A stretch of DNA of 45,151 nt from Lachnospiraceae bacterium (GCA_017624835.1 JAGAMG010000046.1:1-45151); one strand, 5' to 3'; positions 1-9,319 are shown, counted from the first letter of the stretch. The notes: a model not told the origin generated them from the sequence alone. Numbers and translations are program-made.

Positions 1-1834
1 AGAGGTAGAAAAGCTTGCAGGAAGGATTTCCAAAGAAGAAGAGGAGCAACGAAAGCGCCTACAGCTTCAAAAGGTAATGGAAGAAAAGGAACAGCTGGAG
101 AGTTTGGTTGCTGAAATTAAGGAAAAGGAAAAACAGGTAACCCGAGCAATAAACGCCGGGTTTGTAGAGAGCGGGGAAAAGCTTTGTAAACAGTGGGATA
201 AGCAGGTGGAAACAGTAAATGCTGCTATTGGCGGAGTAAAGGAGGAACAGGCTTTACTAATACAGGAAGAGGAAGCCTTAAAGGAGACTACCACTCGTTC
301 CAATAAGCTGCGTAAGTTATTGGAGTGTGCCGGACAATTGGAGGAAATTGGAGAGCGCAAAAAGCAATTAACAAAGCAGTTACAGGAAAAGGAAGCTGAA
401 TTAAAAAAGGGACAGGAGAACTTCCTAAGGGAGCAGGAAGCCTGTGGGCTTATAAAGCAGCAGTATGAGGAAGAGGATTATCGCAGAAAGCTTTCTGCGA
501 TCGGTCTTGCGGCAGCCCTTTTGGAGGAAGGAAAGCCTTGCCCCGTCTGCGGTTCCGTTAGTCATCCTGCGCCTGCGAAGGTGGCAGAGGATGTGATATC
601 AGAAGAGGAATTACAGCAGTTAAAGGAGAAGCTGGAAAAGGCAGAAGCAGTATTGCGTGGGATACATGAGCAAACTGCCATGACAAAGGCCTTAAGAGAT
701 AATCTCTGTGAGCAATTAGAGCAAACCAAGGAAGTCTATGGAGAGTTGTCCGAAAAGCTTGCAGAGGAAGAGGATGAGGTATGCAGAAGATACCTTGCGC
801 TTCCGGTAAAGGCAGCAATGGAGGAAGTGAATGCAAAATGCCGGCGCATGGAAGCTGTTGGGGAATTAATTCAGGAAAAGAAGAGGCAGGAATTACTGCT
901 TAAAGAACAGAAAGAGGAAGCGGAAAGCAGTTTGCAGGAAGCTCATACCAAATATCAGGATACCTTAAAGCAGTATGGTTTTGCAAAGGAGAAGGATTAT
1001 CAGGCGGCAAAGCTTGAAAAGTCAGTGAGAGAAAGTCTGCAACAGGAAGTGGAGGACTACCGCAAAAGAGTGGCTGCCAATCAGGAGCTATATCAGCATT
1101 TGAAAGCCACCGTAAATCAGAAAAAGTCCATAGATATAGAGGAACTTCGGGGGAAACTGTGGGAGGCAAAGGAACAAAAAGAGGCCGCACTAAAGCGTCA
1201 AAAAAATTGGGACCGTGCCCATGGAGAGGTCAAGAAAACCATGGGACTTATGAAGGACAAGCAAAAAGGGATGGAGGAAGCTTCTGCTGAGTATGGTTAT
1301 GTAAAGGATTTGGAAAACATGGCCACAGGGAACAATCCACGAAGACTTGTTTTTGAACAATATGTTTTGGCTTCCTATTTTGAGGAAATACTAAAGGCAG
1401 CGAATTTGCGTTTTCGTAAAATGACCTCCGGGCGCTATGAAATGTCCCGTGTTGGAGAGGTAGGAGACGGCAGGGTAAAGGATAATCTGGAAATTCAGGT
1501 TTTGGACTATTACACCGGAAAATACCGTTCTGTAAGAACCCTTTCCGGTGGGGAATCCTTCAAGGCTTCTTTGTCCCTTGCACTTGGCATGAGCGATGTA
1601 ATTCAGTCCATGAATGGTGGAATCCGGGTGGATACTCTGTTTGTGGATGAGGGCTTTGGTGCATTGGATGAGGAAAGTCTGGATCAGGCATGTAATGCTC
1701 TTATGGGGCTTGCAGAGAAGGATTGCCTTATCGGTATTATCTCCCATGTACAGGAGCTTCGGGAACGCATCACCAATCAGCTTGTGATTGAAAAAACAAG
1801 TAGTGGAAGTTTGGTACGAAGTAGTGTAAAATAA
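1..1834 (+). CDS. sbcC: Exonuclease subunit SbcC (Rad50-like ATPase), 5'-truncated by window edge
   Basis: This is the C-terminal part of SbcC, the Rad50-like SMC ATPase that works with the SbcD nuclease to open and trim DNA hairpins and double-strand ends. The reading frame is open from base 2, so the Walker A lobe lies outside the window. Visible are long Glu/Lys/Gln-rich coiled coils and the zinc-hook motif GKPCPVCG (CxxC codons at 539-550), which dimerises Rad50-type proteins. Near the C-terminus are the ABC signature LSGGESFKASLSLALG and the Walker B/D-loop LFVDEGFGALDEESLD. Together these identify the family securely. sbcD would be expected upstream. The stop is followed after 43 bp by the foldase gene, with no clear terminator between them. 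Confidence 0.95.
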   Translation, partial: EVEKLAGRISKEEEEQRKRLQLQKVMEEKEQLESLVAEIKEKEKQVTRAINAGFVESGEKLCKQWDKQVETVNAAIGGVKEEQALLIQEEEALKETTTRSNKLRKLLECAGQLEEIGERKKQLTKQLQEKEAELKKGQENFLREQEACGLIKQQYEEEDYRRKLSAIGLAAALLEEGKPCPVCGSVSHPAPAKVAEDVISEEELQQLKEKLEKAEAVLRGIHEQTAMTKALRDNLCEQLEQTKEVYGELSEKLAEEEDEVCRRYLALPVKAAMEEVNAKCRRMEAVGELIQEKKRQELLLKEQKEEAESSLQEAHTKYQDTLKQYGFAKEKDYQAAKLEKSVRESLQQEVEDYRKRVAANQELYQHLKATVNQKKSIDIEELRGKLWEAKEQKEAALKRQKNWDRAHGEVKKTMGLMKDKQKGMEEASAEYGYVKDLENMATGNNPRRLVFEQYVLASYFEEILKAANLRFRKMTSGRYEMSRVGEVGDGRVKDNLEIQVLDYYTGKYRSVRTLSGGESFKASLSLALGMSDVIQSMNGGIRVDTLFVDEGFGALDEESLDQACNALMGLAEKDCLIGIISHVQELRERITNQLVIEKTSSGSLVRSSVK

Positions 1835-1877
1835 AGAAGATAAAAGGGGATGGAAAAGATTAAAAGGATGAATTGGG

Positions 1878-3041
1878 ATGATGAAAACAGGTGATTTGTT
1901 GGATAGAGTAAATATATGCAGAAAACATAACAAGGTAAATGCCGGAATGAGTAAGCAGAATGGGAATAAGAACAGATGTAGAGATAAGGCAGTCAGATTA
2001 TTTACCCTGTTGCTTGCAGCCGGTCTTTCTATGGGCTCTCTTACTGCCTGCGGAGAGGATTCCGATGGGAAGAGAGTGGTATTTACTACGGGATTTGACA
2101 AGGATGAGGTTTTTCGGATTGAGGATGTCAGTTGTACCAAAGGAGAAGTGATGGTATATCTGACCACTACTCAGAATCAATATGAAAATGTGTATGGAAC
2201 AGAAATTTGGAATACTTCCTTGGATGGTGTAACCCTGGAGGAAAATGTAAAGGAAATCGTGCTTGCAAAAATTGCACAGATTAAGAGTATGTATCTGCTG
2301 GCAGTGGAAAAAGGGGTTCAGTTGGACGAGGAAGAGGAAACGTTGGTAAAGACCGCAGCAGAGGAATATTTCCAAAGTCTTAACGATACGGAAAAGGAAT
2401 TAATGGAAGTAAAGCTGGACACAGTGAGAACCCTTTACTATGAATATGCTATGGCGGATAAGGTTTATCATCAGATTATTCAGGGGGTAAATCCGGAAAT
2501 CAGTGATGACGAAGCAAGAACCATTACGGTACAGCATATTTTGATTCGTACCAGTAGCTATGATAGCTCGGGAAATAAAATTCCTTTTTCTGAATCAGCC
2601 AAGAGGGCGGCTTTTGAAAAGGCAAGTGAGGTTCGGGAGCTGGCTGCGGATGGAGAACATGATTTTACAGAGTTGGCGTCAAAATACAGTGAGGATACCA
2701 ATATTACCTATTCCTTTGGTAAAGGTGAAATGGAAGAGGCCTATGAAACGGCTGCTTTTCAGTTGGAAACAGAAGAGGTCAGTCAGGTGGTAGAAAGTGA
2801 AATCGGCTATCACATTATTAAATGTATCAATACCTTTAACCGGGAAGAAACCGATGCCAATAAGCTGAAAATTGTGGAGCAGAGAAAGAATGAGGTATTC
2901 GGTCAGGAATATGACCAATTTGTGGGAACCTTGGTAAGAAATCTGAATCAGGAGCTATGGGACAGTATTTCCCTGATTCATAACAGTGCGGTAACCAATG
3001 CCGGATTTTTTGAGGTTTACAACAAGTATTTTGGGGATTAA
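1878..3041 (+). CDS. prsA: PrsA-like peptidyl-prolyl isomerase lipoprotein (parvulin)
   Basis: This 387-residue protein is a membrane-anchored extracytoplasmic foldase that helps secreted proteins fold after export. It has a lipoprotein signal peptide with lipobox SLTACG (lipidated Cys about residue 58), a SurA_N-like helical segment, and a parvulin domain. That domain begins at ITVQHILIR and ends GYHIIKCI, with the typical F-T-E-L-A-x-x-Y-S-E-D stretch. The start chosen has AAAGGA nine bases upstream. A later ATG at 1947 would give a shorter n-region and cannot be excluded. A hairpin at 3084-3108 follows the gene. Confidence 0.88.
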   Translation: MMKTGDLLDRVNICRKHNKVNAGMSKQNGNKNRCRDKAVRLFTLLLAAGLSMGSLTACGEDSDGKRVVFTTGFDKDEVFRIEDVSCTKGEVMVYLTTTQNQYENVYGTEIWNTSLDGVTLEENVKEIVLAKIAQIKSMYLLAVEKGVQLDEEEETLVKTAAEEYFQSLNDTEKELMEVKLDTVRTLYYEYAMADKVYHQIIQGVNPEISDDEARTITVQHILIRTSSYDSSGNKIPFSESAKRAAFEKASEVRELAADGEHDFTELASKYSEDTNITYSFGKGEMEEAYETAAFQLETEEVSQVVESEIGYHIIKCINTFNREETDANKLKIVEQRKNEVFGQEYDQFVGTLVRNLNQELWDSISLIHNSAVTNAGFFEVYNKYFGD

Positions 3042-3083
3042 TTTAGGGTTTAGATTTACTTCATAAAAAGTTTAGAAATGCGG

Positions 3084-3108
3084 AAACGCTGATAAAATGG
3101 GCGTTTTT
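3084..3108 (+). terminator. Rho-independent terminator after prsA-like gene
   Basis: AAACGC and GCGTTT arms (3084-3089, 3101-3106) are separated by an 11-base loop and followed by a short T run. It lies just upstream of the CIRCE element, so it separates htpG from the upstream genes. Confidence 0.6.
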
Positions 3109-3117
3109 GACGAATTA

Positions 3118-3144
3118 TTAGCACTCGGGCAAAACGAGTGCTAA
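3118..3144. promoter_or_regulatory. CIRCE operator (HrcA binding site)
   Basis: A perfect TTAGCACTC-N9-GAGTGCTAA inverted repeat matches the CIRCE consensus. CIRCE is the operator of the HrcA heat-shock repressor. It sits directly upstream of the -35 box of the htpG promoter. Confidence 0.95.
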
Positions 3145-3151
3145 TTTTGTC

Positions 3152-3180
3152 TTGACTTTTATTTTGGGGAGTTTTACACT
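3152..3180 (+). promoter_or_regulatory. Sigma-A-type promoter of htpG
   Basis: TTGACT at 3152-3157 and TACACT at 3175-3180 are separated by 17 bp. The CIRCE element ends eight bases upstream of the -35 box, consistent with repression by HrcA. The transcript leader would be roughly 60 bases. Confidence 0.75.
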
Positions 3181-3248
3181 AAAGTAAATGCTTTTGAAGC
3201 ATACTTTTAAAAAGCAGGAAAAAAGAAATAGAAAAGGAAGTGGAAACG

Positions 3249-5363
3249 ATGGCAGCTAAGAGCGGCAGTTTATCAATTAACAGTGAAAACATATTTCCCA
3301 TTATTAAAAAGTGGTTGTATTCAGACCATGATATTTTTTACAGAGAGTTAATTTCTAACGGTTGTGATGCCGTTACCAAATTAAAGAAATTAGACATGAT
3401 GGGAGAGTATTCCCTGCCGGAAGGCTTTAAGCCCAGAATTGATGTAATTGTAAATCCTGAGAAGAAAACCTTAACCTTTATGGATAATGGTCTTGGTATG
3501 ACCGCAGCAGAGGTGGAGGAGTATATCAATCAGATTGCATTCTCCGGTGCAACGGACTTTATTGAGAAGTATAAGGATAAGAGTAATTCGGACCAGATTA
3601 TCGGTCATTTTGGTTTGGGCTTCTATTCCGCATTTATGGTAGCGGATGAGGTGCATATTGATACCCTTTCCTATCAGGATGGTGCACAGGCAGTGCATTG
3701 GGAATGTGACGGCGGAACAGAGTATTCCATGGAGGATGGAGACAAGGCAGAGGTAGGTACTACTATTACCCTCTTCTTAAATGAGGAATGTCTGGAGTTC
3801 TGCAACGAGTACAAAGCCCGTGAGGTAATTAAGAAATATTGTTCCTTTATGCCTACAGAAATTTATCTGTCCAAGGCAGATACTAAGGAAACTCAGATTA
3901 TTAAGGCAAGTGAACTGCTTAAGGATGATGTGGTGCTGGAAACCATTGAGCCTGAAAAGAAAGAGGGCGAGGAAAATGCAGAGCAGGAGGAAGTTAAGTT
4001 CAAAATCAAAAAGCGTCCTGAGCTGATGAATGAGACAACCCCTCTTTGGACCAAGCATCCCAACGATTGCTCTAAGGAAGAATATCAGGAGTTTTATCGT
4101 AAGGTATTTCAGGATTACAAGGAGCCCTTGTTCTGGATTCATTTGAATATGGATTATCCTTTTAATTTGAAGGGTATTCTTTACTTCCCCAAGATTAATA
4201 TGGAGTATGAATCCATTGAGGGAACCATTAAATTATACAATAATCAGGTATTTATTGCGGACAATATTAAAGAAGTAATTCCTGAATTCCTGTTGTTATT
4301 AAAGGGTGTAATTGATTGTCCCGACTTGCCCTTGAACGTATCCAGAAGTGCATTGCAGAATGACGGTTTTGTAAAGAAGATTGCAGAGTACATTACCAAG
4401 AAGGTAGCGGACAAGCTGGCAGGTATGTGTAAAACCGAAAAGGAAGAATACGATAAGTATTGGGATGATATCAGTCCCTTTATCAAATTTGGTTGCCTGA
4501 AGGATGACAAATTCTGTGAGAAAATGAATGATTACATTCTCTTTAAGAATCTGGATGGTAAGTATCTGACCCTTCCCGAGTGTCTGGAAATTAAGCCTGC
4601 GGATGAAGCTGAAGAAGGTAGTGAAGGTGCTACTGAGCAAACCGGCGGAAGTGCTGTGGACGAGAGCGGCAATAAGGTGGAAGCGGAAATCGTAACAGAG
4701 GATGCGGAAGCTGAGGGCGATGCTGCAGAGGGCGAAGAAGCTGAGAAGAAAGAAAAGATTATTTACTATGTGACCGATGAACAGCAGCAGAGTCAGTATA
4801 TTAATATGTTCCGTTCTGCAAAGATGGATGCAGTTATCCTGACACACAATATTGACCAGCCCTTCATCTCCCAGCTTGAGGCAAAGAATGAAGGAATTAA
4901 GTTCCAGCGTATTGATGCGGATGTAACGGATGCTCTGAAGTCCAAGACCTCCAAGAAGGCAGAAAAGGAAATGGAAGAGCAGGCTGAAAGTGTTGGCAAG
5001 CTGATGAAGAAGGCTTTGAAGAATGAGAAGCTGGTTATCAAGGTGGAAAAGCTGAAAAACAAGAAGATTTCTTCTGTAATTACCCTTTCTGAGGAAAGCA
5101 GACGTATGCAGGATATGATGAAGATGTACTCCATGCCCGGTATGGATATGGGAGCTTTCGGGGGCGAGGGCGAGACCTTAATTCTCAATGCAAACCATCC
5201 ATTGGTACAGTATGTGATTGCAAATCAGGAGAGCGAAAATGCAGAAATGATTTGCGAGCAGCTTTATGATTTGGCAAAAATCCAGCATGCACCGTTGTCC
5301 CCTGAAGCAATGACAAAGTTTGTTGCAAGAACCAATGATATTATGCTTTTGCTTACAAAATAA
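3249..5363 (+). CDS. htpG: Molecular chaperone HtpG (Hsp90)
   Basis: HtpG is the cytosolic bacterial Hsp90, a dimeric ATP-dependent chaperone. The 704-residue product shows the GHKL ATPase motifs in order: YRELISNGCDAVTKL, DNGLGM, and GHFGLGFYSAFM. The middle domain (around PLFWIHLNMDYPFNLKGILYFP and the NVSRSALQ stretch) and the C-terminal dimerisation domain follow. The ATG at 3249 has AAGGAAG eight bases upstream; the in-frame GTG at 3240 overlaps this site and is less likely. Two acidic inserts stand out: a short Glu-rich linker between the ATPase and middle domains, and a roughly 50-residue Glu/Ala/Gly-rich stretch encoded at about 4597-4750. E. coli HtpG (624 residues) lacks the second one. 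Regulation is by the CIRCE upstream. Confidence 0.96.
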   Translation: MAAKSGSLSINSENIFPIIKKWLYSDHDIFYRELISNGCDAVTKLKKLDMMGEYSLPEGFKPRIDVIVNPEKKTLTFMDNGLGMTAAEVEEYINQIAFSGATDFIEKYKDKSNSDQIIGHFGLGFYSAFMVADEVHIDTLSYQDGAQAVHWECDGGTEYSMEDGDKAEVGTTITLFLNEECLEFCNEYKAREVIKKYCSFMPTEIYLSKADTKETQIIKASELLKDDVVLETIEPEKKEGEENAEQEEVKFKIKKRPELMNETTPLWTKHPNDCSKEEYQEFYRKVFQDYKEPLFWIHLNMDYPFNLKGILYFPKINMEYESIEGTIKLYNNQVFIADNIKEVIPEFLLLLKGVIDCPDLPLNVSRSALQNDGFVKKIAEYITKKVADKLAGMCKTEKEEYDKYWDDISPFIKFGCLKDDKFCEKMNDYILFKNLDGKYLTLPECLEIKPADEAEEGSEGATEQTGGSAVDESGNKVEAEIVTEDAEAEGDAAEGEEAEKKEKIIYYVTDEQQQSQYINMFRSAKMDAVILTHNIDQPFISQLEAKNEGIKFQRIDADVTDALKSKTSKKAEKEMEEQAESVGKLMKKALKNEKLVIKVEKLKNKKISSVITLSEESRRMQDMMKMYSMPGMDMGAFGGEGETLILNANHPLVQYVIANQESENAEMICEQLYDLAKIQHAPLSPEAMTKFVARTNDIMLLLTK

Positions 5364-5409
5364 GCATGGGATAAGTAAATAAAATGTGATTCACATTCAT
5401 ATGGAATCA

Positions 5410-5454
5410 AAATAAAGTGGGCTCCCAAACTTAGGAAGGGAACCCACTTTATTT
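5410..5454. terminator. Bidirectional terminator between htpG and uxuB
   Basis: A 17-bp stem (5410-5426 with 5438-5454, one mismatch) has A-rich and T-rich flanks on both sides. It lies between two convergent genes and can serve both. Confidence 0.85.
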
Positions 5455-5480
5455 AATATATTTTTAGGGAGAGAAAAAAG

Positions 5481-7097
5481 CTATTTTACATATTTCTTTA
5501 AGGTTGCTTCTACAGCGCCTGTTCCACAGGACAATTCTGCAAAGTATTCCTTTACCAAATCAGCCATGCCGATGGCATTTAGGTCCACACCAAAAATCTT
5601 TTCGTTGCCAAGAAGCTTATCCAAACCGGATAAATCTTTAGGAGCATCTGTTAAGCAGAGGTCTGCCACATAAGGGGTTACAGCCTCTAACAGAGGGTCT
5701 GCACTGGGAGTAAAAGTATTGCCCTTATCATCCACACCCATCAGGTAACGAAGCCAGCCTGCAAATACCAGAGGAATCATTTTCAGATTCTTTACATTCA
5801 GATTAGGGTCCTTTTCATAAGCCTTGATGGTCTCGCCAAAGCGGATAGCCAGCTTCTGGGAGGTATCGGTTGCAATACGCTGAGGGGTATCCGGTAAGAA
5901 GGGATTGGGGATACGCACATTTACAACCTCGTCAATAAATTTCTTGGGGGCAAGGATACCGGGATTAATTACCACAGGAAGTCCTTCTTCGTAGCCGATA
6001 ATTTCTACCAGTCTCTTCAACAGTGGATTCTTCATTTCCTCAGAAATCAAAGTATATCCAAGGAGACAGCCATAAATAGCAAGGGTAGTATGAAGGGGAT
6101 TCAGACAGGTGCAAACCTTCATTTTCTCTACCTTGTCTACAGTTTCTCTGTCAGTATATATGATACCGCCCTTATCCAGTGCAGGCTTGCCGTTAGGGAA
6201 ACGGTCTTCAATTACCAGATACTCACATTCCTCTGCATTTACAAAAGGAGCGATATAGGTATTTTTGGAGGTAACAACAGCATCCAGCTCTTCGATACCA
6301 TCCTTTGCAAGAAGTGCTTCTACCTGTGCGTCAGGTCTGGGGGTGATTTTGTCAATCATACTCCAAGGGAAACTTACTTGATTTGCATCGTTTACATAAT
6401 CTACAAAGCCTGCCTCTGCAAGTCCTGCCTCAGCCCATGCCTTTGCAAAAGCATCTACAGCAGCGTAGAGCTTATCGCCATTGTGAGAGCAGTTGTCCAT
6501 GCTGACCATGGCAATGGGAAGCTTGCCCTTTAAATAACGGGTATATAACAGGGATACCACCTTGCTCAGATAGCTGTCGGGAGCCTCGGGTCCCTTCTTG
6601 TAATCTGCTTCGATGGCAGGAAGAGTATTGCCCTTGGCATCTGTCAGAGCATATCCCTTTTCGGTAATGGTAAAGCTTGCCATTTGCAAAGTAGGATTGG
6701 AGAAAATCTCTTTTAAGCGGGAAAATTCCTTCTCATTAGCACTGTCAAGAATCAAGGATTCTACAATGCTTCCCACTACAGTTTTTTCTACCGTATTATC
6801 CGCCTTTAAGGTGGCTAAAATAGTCAGATTGTCATGGGGGCGATTGCTTTTTTCAATAATTTCGTAATCATAGCCTTCTGCAGCAATGAGACCGGTGTCC
6901 ATAATGCCATCATTTAAAAGATTCTGCATCACATTTGCCTGAAAGGCACGGAAGATATTGCCGGCACCGAAGTGAATCCACACGGGACGCTCATAGGTGT
7001 TTTTCTTTACTGCTTCATAATCAAAGGTAGGGAGCTTATAGCCGGCAGCTTCAAAGGCTGCACGGTCGTTACGGATACCATCCAATGTAAGTTTCAT
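5481..7097 (-). CDS. uxuB: Mannitol dehydrogenase-family oxidoreductase, probable fructuronate reductase
   Basis: This 538-residue protein belongs to the polyol-specific long-chain dehydrogenase family, with the Rossmann motif HFGAGNIFRAF near residue 43. Next to uxuA it most likely reduces D-fructuronate to D-mannonate with NADH in hexuronate breakdown. The C-terminal domain carries the stretch CLNPLHTTLAIYG, which resembles the family's catalytic N-x-x-H. The usual Lys five residues before that Asn is a Val here, with Lys one residue further away, so this may be a divergent subfamily. Start: GAGGT lies just upstream of the ATG. It is the second gene of the minus-strand pair, 37 bp behind uxuA. 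Other hexuronate or hexitol substrates remain possible. Confidence 0.85.
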   Translation of the reverse strand: MKLTLDGIRNDRAAFEAAGYKLPTFDYEAVKKNTYERPVWIHFGAGNIFRAFQANVMQNLLNDGIMDTGLIAAEGYDYEIIEKSNRPHDNLTILATLKADNTVEKTVVGSIVESLILDSANEKEFSRLKEIFSNPTLQMASFTITEKGYALTDAKGNTLPAIEADYKKGPEAPDSYLSKVVSLLYTRYLKGKLPIAMVSMDNCSHNGDKLYAAVDAFAKAWAEAGLAEAGFVDYVNDANQVSFPWSMIDKITPRPDAQVEALLAKDGIEELDAVVTSKNTYIAPFVNAEECEYLVIEDRFPNGKPALDKGGIIYTDRETVDKVEKMKVCTCLNPLHTTLAIYGCLLGYTLISEEMKNPLLKRLVEIIGYEEGLPVVINPGILAPKKFIDEVVNVRIPNPFLPDTPQRIATDTSQKLAIRFGETIKAYEKDPNLNVKNLKMIPLVFAGWLRYLMGVDDKGNTFTPSADPLLEAVTPYVADLCLTDAPKDLSGLDKLLGNEKIFGVDLNAIGMADLVKEYFAELSCGTGAVEATLKKYVK

Positions 7098-7134
7098 GGT
7101 TTGACCTCACTTTCTTTCATTAAGTGTTCTTTTC

Positions 7135-8211
7135 CTAGGCATTCTTATTATGCTGTTTTTCAATTGCTTCCCAGAGACCGTTTAAATAGGTTGCACCTAA
7201 AGCTCTGTCGTAAAGACCGTAGCCGGGCATAGCAACCTCGTCCCAAATCATACGTCCATGGTCGGGACGGATGGGACCGGTAAAACCGATGTCATAAAGA
7301 GCAAGCATAATTTCGTACATATCAAAGGTTCCATCGCTGGACAGATGTGCAGCTTCCTCAAAGTCTGTAGGAGTGTTGAATTTCAAATTGCGCACATGTG
7401 CAAAGTGGATTCTGCCCTTTAAAGAACGAATCATATCGGGAAGGTCATTTTCCAGATTGGTTCCGTAAGAGCCGGAGCAGAAGGTCACACCGTTGTGAGG
7501 ATTATCCACCATCTTCATCATACGCAGGATATTGGTCTTGTTGATAATAATACGAGGAAGACCAAATACGCTCCATGCGGGATCATCGGGATGAATCGCC
7601 ATGTTGATGTCATACTTATCACATACAGGCATGATGCGCTCTAAGAAGTATTTCAAATTCTCGAAAAGCTTCTCATCATCCACATCCTTGTACAGTTCAA
7701 ATAATTCTTTCACGCGAGCCATACGCTCTGGTTCCCAGCCGGGCATTACAGTGCCGTTCATGTCACCGGAGATGGATTCAAACATTTTTTCAGGGTCAAG
7801 GGCATCAACTGCCTCCTGAGTATAAGCTAAAACGGTGGAGCCATCGGGACGCATACGAGCAAGCTCCGTTCTGGTCCAGTCAAATACAGGCATGAAGTTG
7901 TAGCATACCATATGGATGCCCGCCTGTCCCAGGCGTTCCAAAGTAGTAATATAATTGTCAATATATTTGTCCCTATCAGGGGTTCCAACCTTGATTGCAT
8001 CATGAATGTTCACGCTTTCGATACCTGCAAGCTCAAACCCGGCATCTTCAATTTCTTTTTTCAGAGCAAGAATATCTTCCATTTCCCATACTTCGCCGGG
8101 AGCGGTGCCGTACAGAGTGGAGATAACGCCGGTTACGCCGGGAATCTGTCTAATCTGCTTTAAGGTAACAGTGTCGTACTTACTTCCGTACCATCTTAAT
8201 GTCATCTGCAT
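7135..8211 (-). CDS. uxuA: Mannonate dehydratase
   Basis: UxuA dehydrates D-mannonate to 2-keto-3-deoxy-D-gluconate, the step after UxuB in glucuronate catabolism. The 358-residue product has the TIM-barrel family signatures MAIHPDDPAWSVFG, CSGSYG, HVRN and RPDHGRMIWDE. These contain the His, Cys and Asp residues that bind the divalent metal. The start at 8211 (MQMTLRWYG) has GGAGG nine bases upstream; upstream in-frame codons lack such a site. It is the first gene of the uxuA-uxuB unit and diverges from an AraC-type regulator, the likely controller. Confidence 0.94.
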   Translation of the reverse strand: MQMTLRWYGSKYDTVTLKQIRQIPGVTGVISTLYGTAPGEVWEMEDILALKKEIEDAGFELAGIESVNIHDAIKVGTPDRDKYIDNYITTLERLGQAGIHMVCYNFMPVFDWTRTELARMRPDGSTVLAYTQEAVDALDPEKMFESISGDMNGTVMPGWEPERMARVKELFELYKDVDDEKLFENLKYFLERIMPVCDKYDINMAIHPDDPAWSVFGLPRIIINKTNILRMMKMVDNPHNGVTFCSGSYGTNLENDLPDMIRSLKGRIHFAHVRNLKFNTPTDFEEAAHLSSDGTFDMYEIMLALYDIGFTGPIRPDHGRMIWDEVAMPGYGLYDRALGATYLNGLWEAIEKQHNKNA

Positions 8212-8236
8212 AGTGAAAACCCTCCATTTAGTTAAG

Positions 8237-8305
8237 ATTATAAAAAATTTTTTGTTTTCGATTTCTATGGTTGTTTTTACCAACCTTTTATGAGTTTAGT
8301 ATAAT
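8237..8305. promoter_or_regulatory. Divergent uxuA / AraC-regulator control region
   Basis: On the plus strand TATAAT at 8300-8305 with TTTACC 18 bp upstream could drive the regulator. On the minus strand TATAAT at 8242-8237 could drive uxuA, but its -35 match is poor, as expected for an activated promoter. Between them lies a perfect inverted repeat, GGTTG-N7-CAACC (8269-8285), a candidate operator. The assignment is inferred from position only. Confidence 0.4.
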
Positions 8306-8422
8306 GTAAAAAGAAATGCAAGAAAAGAACATATATTGCTTGAAATAGTGCAAAAATTGCGCTAAACTTAAAATGATGAAACAGCCGGTTTCAAGTATTG
8401 AAGAGAAGCAGGTATCTATCAT

Positions 8423-9316
8423 ATGAAACAAATGGAAAATCGCATCAGAAAGCTGGAAGCAACTGACGAGCGGCAATACATGATAAATGAAAATTATGAG
8501 GTTTATGAGAAGCAGGGAGCTCCCATGGGTGCGCTTGCATTTCATTATCATAACTTTTATGAAATTATTTACGTTTTGGAGGGAGAATATTCCTCATTAA
8601 TAGAAAATCAGATATATCATTTACACAGGGGGGATTTTTTACTGATAGACACAAATGTAATGCACAAGTATCATTACATTGAAAAAAAGCATGATTCCTC
8701 AAAGCGTATTATTTTGTGGATTACGGAACAGATGTTAACGGAGCTTTCTGTGGAAGGGGTAAAGCTGGATGCCTGCTTTAAAAACCGGGAGTCCTGTGCC
8801 TATCATTTTCCCATATATTATGAGGAAATGCTGCGAGGATTTCTGTTAAAACTTGCCATGTCTGAGATTTTGGAAGGGGAAGAGCCGGGAACCAAAAGGA
8901 TATTGGATAAGGGGTATTTGTCCTTGTTTTTTGGCTATTTGAATTCCCTTTGTGTAAGAAAGGAATTTTTATCAGCGGGAGAGGAAATGGCGCTGCATCC
9001 ATTGGTGGAACAGGTTAGCAGCTATATGGATAAGCATATTTCGGAAAAAATCACAGTGGAAATGCTGGCGGAGCAGGTGCACATGAGCAAATATCATTTT
9101 CTTCGCAAATTTAAGGAGTTGACCGGTGTGACTGTGCATGCCTATCTGATTGATAAACGATTGATAAAAGCCTGTAGTGAGCTGAAGGCAGGGAGAAGTA
9201 TTGAACAGGCATATCAGAGTGCCGGTTTTGCAGACTATTCCTCCTTCCTGAGAAATTTTAAAAATGCTTATGGGGTGTCTCCCAAGAAATATAAGGATTA
9301 CTATCCGGATTCCTAA
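8423..9316 (+). CDS. AraC-family transcriptional regulator
   Basis: This 297-residue regulator has an N-terminal cupin-like sensor domain (HYHNFYEIIYVLEGEYS, then HRGDFLLIDTNVMHKYHY) and a C-terminal AraC double helix-turn-helix (about residues 195-293). The second helix-turn-helix includes the conserved AGFADYSSFLRNFKNAYGVSPKKY. It is divergent from uxuA, so it probably senses a hexuronate-pathway sugar and activates uxuA-uxuB. The ligand cannot be read from sequence. AGGT lies about nine bases before the start. A strong terminator follows. Confidence 0.9.
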   Translation: MKQMENRIRKLEATDERQYMINENYEVYEKQGAPMGALAFHYHNFYEIIYVLEGEYSSLIENQIYHLHRGDFLLIDTNVMHKYHYIEKKHDSSKRIILWITEQMLTELSVEGVKLDACFKNRESCAYHFPIYYEEMLRGFLLKLAMSEILEGEEPGTKRILDKGYLSLFFGYLNSLCVRKEFLSAGEEMALHPLVEQVSSYMDKHISEKITVEMLAEQVHMSKYHFLRKFKELTGVTVHAYLIDKRLIKACSELKAGRSIEQAYQSAGFADYSSFLRNFKNAYGVSPKKYKDYYPDS

Positions 9317-9319
9317 AAG

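Noticed and set aside
4244-4847. Long reverse-strand frames inside htpG
   Set aside because: They lie antisense to a secure gene, have no ribosome binding sites, and give hydrophobic nonsense typical of the opposite strand of Lys/Glu-rich coding DNA.
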